NCBI GenBank assembly: GCA_029582165.1
Contig: CM055883.1
Location: forward strand, 20,120,501 to 20,184,500
Reading direction: 5' to 3'
DNA from: Portulaca oleracea
Taxonomy: Eukaryota; Streptophyta; Magnoliopsida; Caryophyllales; Portulacaceae
DNA: 64,000 nt
The notes below the pieces were generated by a model. It was not told the DNA's origin. It made no database searches and saw nothing but the letters and a program-made list of their open reading frames with translations. How positions within the stretch are numbered: position 1 is the stretch's first letter; the number at the start of each line of letters is the position of its first letter. Positions 25,201 to 37,000 of the stretch are shown here, piece after piece. Made by a program: the position numbers and the translations under genes.

Positions 25201-28200
25201 GTCACTACATCTCAATCAGGGGACTTTGTGAGATTTTGGGAGTGATTTCAAGTATAAATGGTGAGATGGAACACTGCAAAGCAACCTCTCTCAATCGGGG
25301 GACTTGGTGTGAGAGATCTACGTCTTTGAATTGAGCGCTGGACTCAAAGCCTTGATGGATAAGAAATCACCACATCAATTCTTCTAAGGGTTCAACCAAA
25401 CTTAACTCCAAGGATACAGCCGAAGCACCACTGAGGACCTTGGTTTGGACCTAAGAGATCACCACTCTAAGGAACCTACTTAGAGATACAACACTTAGGA
25501 ATTTACGACCTCCTAATTACTCTCAAGGATACAGATACACCACCATGAAAGCAACTAAGAACCTTAAATGATCACCACTCTACTCGGTCAAGGATAGAGA
25601 TAGCATTAAGGAATTTAATTTGGGGTTTGAAGGAGCATGGCTCAACTCTCTTTTCATATACTTGAACATTCAGTTACTAAGAAGAATTTCAAAGCCTTAT
25701 ATAGACTAAAATACATACACATAGTTACCTATACCGGTCACCCCCCCTCCGATCCCCGTTCCGGGGTCGTCGATCCCAATCAGCAATCGATACCGCCCTA
25801 GGTCGGCGAGGATCGCGACCTGGATCGCCAAATTTGAGCGATCTGATTGTCACTAACACTGGTGGCCATTTGTAGTGGAAGTTGAGGGCTTTTTGGTTGA
25901 CGGAAGTTGCGAAACCAAGGGTGGCTTTTGCTGGACACCAGTCACCATTTCCTGCCACCGGCACTTGAGTTTGAAAAAGACAAAGGAAAAGTCGAAAACC
26001 CTAGATCTGAAAATTGAATAGCCAATTGATGAGTATTCGAGGTAGAGATTGAGGGCTTTTGATGGGGAAGGTGTTGCGATTCCACCGGCAGGGATATCTC
26101 CGGCCATCGGTCGTTGGATTCCGACCGGTAATAGGCTGAGAAGTTGCAGTAGAGAGAAATTTGGGGGATATGGCTGCGGGACTTAGGGTTAGGGTTTCAG
26201 GATAAAGTTATGACTTAAAAGCTTCTTGCACATATAACTACAGAAATAAAAGAGCCCAAGAGCCCACTTGGCCCAACAGCACTGCTGAGTTCTGACTATA
26301 GCCTATAAATATGGAAAGTAATAAATACTAGTATTTTAAAAGTACAATTGAAACTAATAAATAATTTTAAAACAACTTATAATTAGAGGATGTTTTTATT
26401 TATCGATCCAAAAAAAAAAAAAAATCGGCGAATTCCGATCCCAAATACCGTTCCTAATGAACCTACCCCCACCGATTCGAGATTTTAAAATTTACTGATT
26501 TCGATCCCGATTTCGATCCTCGACCCCTACCGATCCCCGACCTTGGCAACTATGTACATACATAATTCTTTCATACTACAAAAGGAAAGAATGATAATAA
26601 CTTCTACCATATCTAATAGTTGCTCCATGAGTTGACAACACGTGCTTGATGAAATCTCTAGGCGACACCTCATACTACCATGGAGACAAGCTAAACAAGA
26701 TGGTATGGCATGCTGCACCCACTTGACACATCACAAGTTGAAATCCACAAGCAAAACTTCCACTTGCAAGAGGTATGATTGTAAAACTAATAACCAGTCC
26801 AAGCATAATTATTAGTCAAATCTGGCAGGTTACAAGGCCTTCCTAGGGGGTGATTTCGATGAAACTTTACCAGCAGATAGGTTGGATTTTTCTACCCAAA
26901 ATGGACTCAAGAATCACCCCAAATGGACGTGTATAGCTCAAGTTATGCTTGTTACAAAATCTGGGCTGCTATTGACCTTGACAGTCCCCTTCCTGGCTGG
27001 AAATGACCAAGGACGTTAGAAGAGTCTTCCATGCTGTAAGGGCATCCTACGAACTGGAGGAAATCCTCCCGAAAAGAAAAGGGCCTCTTAGACTCATGCA
27101 ATCAAGTAGATAAATCCAGGCTTAAGACCGAGCGTGTCCTAAGGACGTTGGCAGCATGATTGCTGAGGTACTCAGCAAGGACTGACATGATCAATCCGGG
27201 GAGGTTGGTGCTGCTTGCTGAGCTTTGGTAATTTTGAGGTTGACCTCCTTGACCCTTAGGTTGTTCACCTATGGATGTACCTTAAATGATTCTTATTGGC
27301 CAAAAGCTAGGACTTGCTTTGGTTGCTCATTTTCTCCTTTGATGATGTCCTTGACTATTCCTTTGAGGACGTCCTTGACTGTTTTGGAAACCTCGTTGAT
27401 GGAAGCATTGGTGCACAGTCTTGTAGGCTCTAGTACTCCCAAAATAACCTTGATAACTTAGACAATCCAACCCAACATCTCATTGAGCATCTTCAAGGTG
27501 ATCAATGCGGTCTTGACTCCATCAGGAATCAAGTCCCCATACATAGCAAATGCCAAGAGTATAAGCAACTCCAATTAGGTTGGTTATATTGCATTTACAT
27601 GTTGCTTTCCAAGGTCTTATTTCATAGACCAAGGGTATGATAAGAATCTTACTTTAGAAACTCAAAATTCCTTTGTTCAACGACATCAGATTTTTCATGT
27701 CGTGCTTATGTAAAATAGGCTTATTTGCTCTAGGGTCAAATAAGGTATTCTGGTGTTGTTAGTTGTAAGTTGGATAACATGAAGGTTTATGGTCATGTGA
27801 ATTGGGTTGTTGTTGTTGTTCTCATTGTTGTCGTCTCTAACGGAATTCTTTGCCCACCAATTGGCAACGGTTGACTTCTCAAGAACGGTTGTCGTCCCAC
27901 CTTTTTTGGGCCATGAAGCTTTTCAACATGATGATAGGTTCACCTACTAATGATGGGATTGCATTCGTTTTTTATGACTCCATCAAACGTGGACAACTTG
28001 AATGACTCACATCTTTACGTGGATGCCATTATGGTATTTTGCGATAATAATTTTGAGCAGATGATGAATCTTTGATGTGTTCTTATTTGGTTTGAGGTGG
28101 TATCATGCTTGTTGTACGCATAGAATCTGAACATTGAATTGTGTGTATCAGCCAATTAGGTTGAATGAATAATCCCTTTCTGACTACTTAGGTCTTCTAG

Positions 28201-31200
28201 TAGTGTGAGGTTTAACTGGAAGTTCAATTGGGATCAAGTATTGAGAGGTTTGAGAAACTTTTAGGGTAGCAATTTAGTGAAGGGTGACTTATTCTTTTCC
28301 AATATGTTCTTTGAAGCATCCGAACTTACTTCCTTTCCCTCTTTCCCTTACCTTGTTGTGTCGCTAACAAGTTAGAAGTTCTTCAAAGGAAATTTAAGGG
28401 GGGTGGGTTTGGAGCGAAATGCAGTATGTGAAATAACTAGATGGAAGTTAAGTGTAAGGGTTTTACTTTTTTCAGTGAGGCTTTTCTGGTGAGTGGTTAT
28501 GGATATTTTGTGAATAAGAGGGATTTCATTTGTGGAAAGATGGTAACTAACAAATGTAGTAAGGGGGGGGGGGGGGATCTGAATGGTCCCATTCTACGCC
28601 AAATGATTCTTATGGACATAGTCTTTGTAGACATCTTGCAAAAGTTTGGGAGAGGTTCTCTTCTCAATTTCTTTTTGTGGTAGGTGATAGTTCCACCATT
28701 CTTTTTGTCACGATTGTTGGTTTAATGAGGTTCCACCGTAACGTATTCATTTTTGATGGAGGCTTCTCTTTTATGCTCATTTGGAAGTTTGCAGCTCCTT
28801 TAAAGGTCCACTTTGTTGTTTGAGTAGGAACATATTGAGCTGTGACAGCTTGCAGGAAAAAGAAAAAAGAGGGGGGGGGGATGCTTTATGTGCAAGGGGA
28901 TTCCATCTCAATAGATTGCTTATTTTATTATCTATATGCTTTTACAGCAAAAAAGTATGTCAAAAAAAGAAAAATATCTTGATGACCTCGTACTTCAAAT
29001 TGTTGAACTGTTTAAATAAACAATCAACTTCCCCTCCTTTCTATCGTCCTCTATGCTCCCTCCATAGTTTTAGGCTCCGAACTCATATTACCTCAAGCCT
29101 AAATGCTTTGTCCATGAGCAAATTTGCCCAATCCACTACCCATTCCCCCCCTATTCTATTGATTTACCCTAACCATTCAAAGAGGCAGTCAATGCGCCAT
29201 GCCACCACTGGAGTTTGTAGTTGAGAACTCATGGCGGTCACCAGATGTAGGCGTCCTCTATGAGGTGTCACCTTGGCCTCTACCTTGGCTCATTTGACCC
29301 TTTTTCTTGTGCTTGTGTCTTTCGGGTTGGCTGAGTACCATTCAAACTGGCACCATGTATTCAATTTGGATTTGACCAGATGCGTCTGTCTTTCCTCCTT
29401 TTTCCATCAAGAAAATGAACAGTGCTCTTTTGGCAAAACAGCTTAAAGTTATTGGTGGAGAGAATAGAGTGCTTGTCTAGTCATTTATGTTGGGCCCAAA
29501 AGACAATGGCGTCAGAAAGAAGCACTTCATTGAGTGGGAAAACACTTGAGGTTTCTCATATCTACTCATGAAGTAACATGTTAACACTTAAACAAACCCA
29601 GTGCTGTTTGCAGTTTTAAACTATAGGGTGGGACTTACTGTGGGAGTGGAAAGGCCTGGGAACAATTTCTAGCCATGAATAACAGAGAAGGTATTGACAA
29701 ATGATTAGACTAGGGGGAGTTTCGAGAGAGACTTCGAGAGTGGTACTTGGGGATGTGGAGTTGTCTGGTTAATATATTTAAGCTTATCCAAAAAGACTAC
29801 TTTTGCAATGTGAAATATGGACTGTTGGATGTAATTTACACGACATGGCATCATGTGGTTGAGTCTGGATAGTTTGTATTTTGGTCGTTTATTGCCTTTC
29901 GTGGGATTCTTGGTGCTCGTCTTCTTTTCTCCACTTTGTTTTAATGTTATTTTTCCTTGTCAAAAGATTTGGGGGGGGGGGGGGAGAGGGGTGAATCAAA
30001 TGTACTATCTCGCCCATTCTGCTAACATTAACTTTCTTAAACTGAAGATTTAGGAAGTCGAAAATTAACTCTGTTTTGCATTTGATAATCTGTAACTGTA
30101 TCCGACTCTGTGAGGCCTCTATATTTTGTTGGACTACTCTTCAGTGTCCACCCTCCTCCCGATCCAACCCAGCCCAATATTAGATTCAAAAAGCGGCACT
30201 CACTTTCAAAGGATAGGGAGCAGCTAGAAAGATTTACCCTGAAAATGTTTCCCTCCCAAGATTGACGAGCTTGTATAAGGAGAAGAAGAGAGGGGGGAGG
30301 GGGTGGAAGGGGGAGGATGTCTTCTGCGGTATACAAGGTCACTGATGAATATTGAAATGTTTTGTTTCTCTATCTCTCTTTCTTCCCTTCTTCTCCTGCC
30401 TTTTTTTTTTTTGTGGGGGGGGGGGGGGGTTGTTCAGATGATCCATGATCCACCTAGGTAGGAATGATGTATGGTTTTGTGATTATTTTCATCCATGGTT
30501 GTAGATTAGGCTTCACTGACAAATGCCTTCTACAGCTTGTGTTTCGCACTGTTGGTTACTCCGGGGCAGATATTCGCAATCTTGTCAATGAAGCAGGAAT
30601 AATGTCTGTAAGTAACTTTGTCTTGTTATGTTATTCTGGTATCAGTAAATTTGTCTGTTCACATTATGCGGGTGTCGTTATTGATGTTACCCTGTATGTA
30701 TCCAGCAGATGAACCCATTTCTCTATCCGTTCATAACTTTTATGCTTGAAAGATATCATGGCATTTAGTTGAGTAACAAGTTGGTTACTAGCTGTTTGGG
30801 TTATTGTTACTTGAATATTATCTAGTAGCATTTGCAGTGGCTGATATTTTTGTCCATTTTTTCATTAGTGACATTAACTGTATACATTCAAGCAAGTTAG
30901 TGATATAGTTGCATACAGGTGAGGAAAGGACATTCTAAGATTTTCCAGCAAGACATTGTTGATGTCTTAGACAAGCAATTGCTTGAGGGTATGGGCGTGC
31001 TACTCACAGAGGAGGAGCAACAAAAATGTGAACAAAGTGTAGGTTTAAACCATGTTGGGCATTCCTTATTGGTATTCAATGATTTTTGTTCTCTTTGTGC
31101 TTAGATGTTTGTGTTGACAGGTATCATTTGAGAAGCGGAGACTGCTGGCTATACATGAAGCCGGTCATGTAGTATTGGCTCATCTATTTCCAAAATTTGA

Positions 31201-33959
31201 TTGGCATGCATTTTCTCAGCTCCTGCCTGGTGGTAAGGTAAAGAGTTCTACTCTTTTCTAGATATTGCACTGCAAATTTGAGTTCCGTTTTTTTTTTTTT
31301 TGACATAGTTTCTGTGCGCTTGAACAGGAAACAGCTGTATCCGTCTTTTATCCACGGGAAGATATGGTTGACCAAGGGTATACAACCTTTGGTTACATGA
31401 TGATGCAAATGGTTGTAGCCCATGGTGGCCGATGTGCAGAACGTGTTGTATTTGGTAATGATGTGACTGATGGAGGAAAAGATGATCTAGAAAAGATTAC
31501 AAAGGTGAATTGTTTTTTGTTGTTTGTTTGGTGCTGCACTTCAAGGATGTTGCATTTACAGTGGTTCAGAGTTCTACTGTATTGCTCATCCCAATTTGAA
31601 CTGCAAATACATTAATCACCTTAAGGCATAACTAGGAGGAAAAAACAATCTTATTGTTGAGAAAGAAATAGGAATGAAAAGTCTTGTACAAAGGAAATAC
31701 TTTGAAGAGAGCAAGTGTTGTGGAATTCATATGTATATGTGGAAATTGGATTTGAATAATCCCTACTTAGGGCCATCGGAACTAACAAGTGCTACTTTAA
31801 AATTGCATTGCATTGGTCCCTACTTTGTACCCCTTGGATAGTTGGATTGCAGTGGACCACCATTGAGTTGATCGAAATGGACTAGGTGTTTTTTATCACA
31901 TGCCTTACGTGTGGCACCGGATAAAGTTTTTCGTTATTTTTCTGGACAAAATCAATACAAACAACAATTCACTGAAGAGAGACTAAATTAAATCATGCAA
32001 TATTCACCCAAATTCTCGAATTGCAATAAACGAGCTGTCTCCAGTCTTCCTCATTCCTCCATCTCCACATTAATTCACCGAGAATAAGAAATTTGAAACC
32101 CAAAATTTAGCTAATTAATTTAAGCTACATTAAACAAAATTTCCCAACACATTTGACACCAGAAACATCTAAAACCCAGAAAATTTTAACTTCATGATAG
32201 CCATTGGAGGTCTTCAAAGCACCAAACCCAGAAAAATACAAAGCTCGGTGTTGATCTACTATAATCCAAGAGGTGCAGAGTATGGACCATTATAGTACAT
32301 TTCTCAAGTAGGGATTATTGGTTTCCAACGGCCCTAAGTAGTGATTACTCAAATCCAATTTTCCATATCTTTATGTTTCGGGAGGACTTATAGCTAAGTT
32401 CTTAGTATAGAGTGGTCCTAGAATGAGTCATAATTTTTGAACTTTTCCCTGTGGTATCTCCTATTGTCCTATGTTTGGCATTAAAGTTGGTACCTCCTTT
32501 GTCCAATGTTTGACATTGAAAAAAGCTCTATACTTTTTTGCATTAACTTTCAATATATAGACACTTGCTACATTTTATCAGATGTCTCCGAAGAGACTTT
32601 GGACGATTTCTAAATGAATATTGGGTGACAAATACAACTTGTACTTCTTACTTAAAGAATTTGAGCGGCTTTATAATCAAAATTTTCCCAAAACTTAATT
32701 ATCTTCGTAAAATTCATGTACTTACTTTTAGCCCTTCAAATATCTCAATCAAGAGGTGAGTTTTGACTGACTTGCCACCTTATTAATAAAAGAATAAATA
32801 AATTAGAGTAGAGGTATTGGTAATTAAGTGTAAAACACTCAGGGTCTTCTTCCCTGCATGAGCAGGATCCACACTAGGAGTGGTGGTGTTGTATATTTGG
32901 GGTCTTTTTCATTATTGTAAACAAAAAGACACTAAAATGTTCATGGACATTGGGAAATGGTTTTCTTTTGTGAAGGATATGCATTTGGAGGTAGATGATC
33001 CCACTGAAGTGATGTTCCAATAGACTATGTGATTGGGTGGAATATGTATATTTCAGTTTCTTTTATTCCACTTTAACCAGTCAATTGCATGCATTTATTT
33101 TGGAAGTTTTTATATTGAACACAGAAGTGTAAACTTTTCTCCATGATTGCCCTGAACAGATTGCTAGAGAAATGGTGATCAGCCCTAGAAATGCTAGGTT
33201 AGGACTTACAGCATTGACAAAAAGAATTGGACTGATGGACCGTCCAGATAGTCCAGATGGTGAATTAATCAGATACAAGGTTTGTTTTATTCAATCATTT
33301 AGGCAGTCTGTTGTCCTTTTTGTTATTGATTTGTGCACCTTTTTTTGTTACTTTCCTAATGGACATTTCATACATTTATAGTGGGATGATCCACATGTGA
33401 TTCCAGCTGAGATGACTCCTGAAGTATCTGAACTCTTCACTCGAGAATTGACCAGGGTATTAATATAACTTTCTCTTTATACCTGCAAATGCATATATTT
33501 CCATCTGCATGTGCTTGTTGGGTGAATAATTATCTTGTCAACATGGCTTATAACCTGAGTTGCTTTTATTTTGAGAACAAGGAATTCAAATCACATGATA
33601 ATCATTCTCCCTTCATAGTTCTGACAGTAGGAGTTTTTTGCATGCCAATTTTGTTGCCGTAAGGGTGATGCTTGGTTAAATAATATTTAGTTGTGCCTGA
33701 TGTGTCTGCTTTGTTGAAAATTGAACTTGTGTGATTTTGTTTTTGTGGACTACATTGAGGACGTTTACAATATTGGGTGTGTTTGGTGCAAAGGAAAATT
33801 ATTTTCTTGGAAAATGGTTTTCCTTGTAAAAGGATTTTCTTAGAAAATGAATTTTCATTTGATATTTTTCCGTGTTTGGTACACAGGAAAACGATTTTCA
33901 CCTGTTTGACAATAAAGAGACAGAGATTAAAATGCATGTGTGTGAGAGAGTGGTGGATA

Positions 33960-34001
<42 letters not shown>

Positions 34002-37000
34002 TTTTTATTAGGTTGGAGTCAAGAAAATAATTTACCAAGGGGTGGGGAAAATCATTTTCTTGAAAAATGGTTTTCTCCATTTTCCGTTCACCAAACACTA
34101 GAAAATGGGAAAATCATTTTCCAGGAAATGATTTTCATCCCAACCAAACACACCCATTGATTATAATCTGAAGATTTGGGTAGCAAATGCTGCACTCTGT
34201 TTGTCTTGATCCCTCATGTTTGGATTAGGAAACTGGATTTCACATATTCCTGCATTCTGACTAGCACTGGCAAAATTTCGTCCGACCCGAATTACCCGAA
34301 TTGTCCGACCCGGAAAAATCGGGTCTGGACATAAAATTTTTCGTCCGAATTACCCGAATTGTCCGAACCCGATTTCTGCTTCGTCCGAATCGTCTGACCC
34401 AAAATAAAACCGGGTCCGGACATGAATTTCTCGTCCGAATTTGTTCGACCCGAATTTACCTGGATCCGATTTTTTGCCAGCGCTAGTTCTGACCTAGTCA
34501 ATTTCTTGTGGAATAAACAGCATGAAATATCTGCTTTCGTTTTAATTCACTTGTATGTTAAAAAATACATAAATATCAAGAATTACAGCTGTTTGATCAA
34601 ACAGTGTTTTTTTTTTTTTTTAAAATGTTAAGTTTATTTTATGAGTTACTTCCTCCGTGCCTAAATGTTTGTCCACTTTGATTTGTCAGCTGTAAGGAAA
34701 ATCAATTTTGCCTATTAAAGATAAAGTATAATAGCTGCCCTTGGTTTTAAATTCAGAAGTATCATTTTAAATTTACCTCCTTTTTCAATTGATTTTTTAA
34801 ATTCAAAGGGTAGTTTAGTAACTTAAATAAATTTGATATTTCTATTTACAGAAAATGTACATTATTTTGGACTTTCTTATCAGGAAAAATTGACAAACAT
34901 TTTGGGATGGGGGAGCTAACTAATTAAGTTATCTATTGATTTTTTTTGAAGGCTTAGGCATCTGTTATTTATTCGTATGGAAGTACATGTCTCTTAATGA
35001 CATTTCTAAGTAATTGAGGAGGGAGATGGTGAAAGGTTTTGATGCTTGCTACTGAAATTAAGAAAACTAAAAATTGTATGCATGTTGAAAGACGAAATAA
35101 ACTAAATAGTTAATATCCTAATCAATAAAGTCAAGACACTGGCAAAAGCGTTTGGAATCCTTCAATTTTAGGTAGTCATATAACATAGATAAATGCTGGT
35201 TTTGGCATGCATGGAAAAGAAGCTTCTTGGTTGATTTGTCACCAAGGTTATTTTGTTGGCATTGTGTTTTTTTGTTTCTAAATGTCATAGAATCTCTCGA
35301 AATGAAATCTTCTTGTGTAGGGTTTTTGTGGCTCGGACCACATGCCTGATGTATTGGCTATTGGCATGTTGTTTTAGTACATGAGCGACGACCCCTGGGC
35401 GTTCTTACAATATATATTTTGATTATTCATCAGAAAAAGAAACATAAAAAATTGGCATATTGTTTTACTTTTGTAATTGTAAGGTGAAGTCTCTTGCCTG
35501 CTTCTGCTGCTAGGTGTTTTTCCTCAATAATGAGGGCCTTGTTTACTTAAAAGATTAAGAAAAGAGGGCTTCTGTGTGTTGGGGGTGGGGGATGTCAATT
35601 AGTTATGTTTCTTAGAAATGAGGAGCCGTCATTCCTCTCCTGTTGGTGGTTTGGGTTGGGTTGGGTTGTTGGGGGGGGGGGGGGGGAAGGGTTTAGTACT
35701 GTGGAGGCCATTATTCAACATATATGAATGGCAGGGTAAAAATGGAGACATGCATGTATAGCTCTGTTTAAGGATGAGGAATTTTGAGGGAGAGAGCATG
35801 GTGGTTACCTTGGGCTATTATTTAGTTGTAAATGCTGGTGATGAGGAGGGCTTAAGTTTAGAAAAAACAGTTGTAGTGATGAGAAATGAGGCCGTTAGAG
35901 AATAAGGTGGATAGCTTCAATGTAGGATCACCTACGTTACCTGGACACGGCTATTAGGGCTGCCGTACCAGGGTCGACACGACACGACTCGGATCCTGAC
36001 ACGGGACTCGTGGCGGACCTGGCCGGAATTGCAAGACACGGCCATGAACGAACCCTAGTCAGCGACAAACCCTAGATCGAACAATTGGACAACCAATTGG
36101 TGGGTGTTCAGGGTGGTAGTTGGGGGCTTTTGGTCGAATGGACGACGCGACCCCACCGGTGGGTTTTCTCCGATCAGAAGTCGCCGATGTCCGGTCACCG
36201 GTGAGAGACAGGAGAGAAGAGAGAGAGGGAGCAAACACAGTCTCATTTCGTGCTGTGTTTTTTTGGAGAGAGGAGAGAGAAAGAGGGGGGGAGGGAGGCG
36301 TGAAGACTGAAGAGGCAGAAGAGCCACTTCACAGGGCCACAGCACATGCATTCAAGTTGGGCCTAGGGTTTTTTTTTGGATTATTTCTACTTTTTATTTT
36401 GATTATTTTAAAACTAAAGTCACAGTAATTTTTTGGACTGTTTATTTTTGGGCTGAAATATTATTTGTATGGGCCAAATCACTTTAAATTAAAATATGTT
36501 TGGGTTCAATTTAAGGATGTCTTTAAAAAATAATACATAATATTTCACTTTTAATATAATTAAATATGTTATACAGCTAAAGGGTCGTATTTCCCCTGCC
36601 GTGTCGGACCCTTGGATACCGTGTCCCCGTGTCCTTAATTTTTAGGGATGCCATGTCGGACCCTTGGATCCGTGTCCGACACGGACACCTGTGTCCCGAG
36701 TCCAGGTAACATAGAGGATCACATGATCTGACAAGGGTGGGAGATTAAGATGGTTTGGTCATATCCAGAGGAGTGAGGATATGCAATCAGATGGGCACTG
36801 AGCCACCAAGGTGTTGACCATAGGAGAACTGGGCTGAGGTTTTTAACTAGACTTCTATTCACAACTTATGGAGGACATGATTCTGGATAAGAATTTTTGG
36901 GCAGTACATTATTAGGTATGTGGACAACTGGTAAGTTTGTCTTTTGGATCCCATTAGATTGCTGCTGATAATGTGCAATTTAGTTTGACTGGTTCTGAGT

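Noticed and set aside
23512..26554. Target-site duplication of the large foldback
   Set aside because: The 8-bp flanks CTCAGTTT and TACATACA do not match, nor do shifted or 9-bp choices.
36055..36428. Protein-coding gene in FTSHI4 intron 16
   Set aside because: The frames lie inside a hAT-type element with perfect target duplications and are open on both strands.
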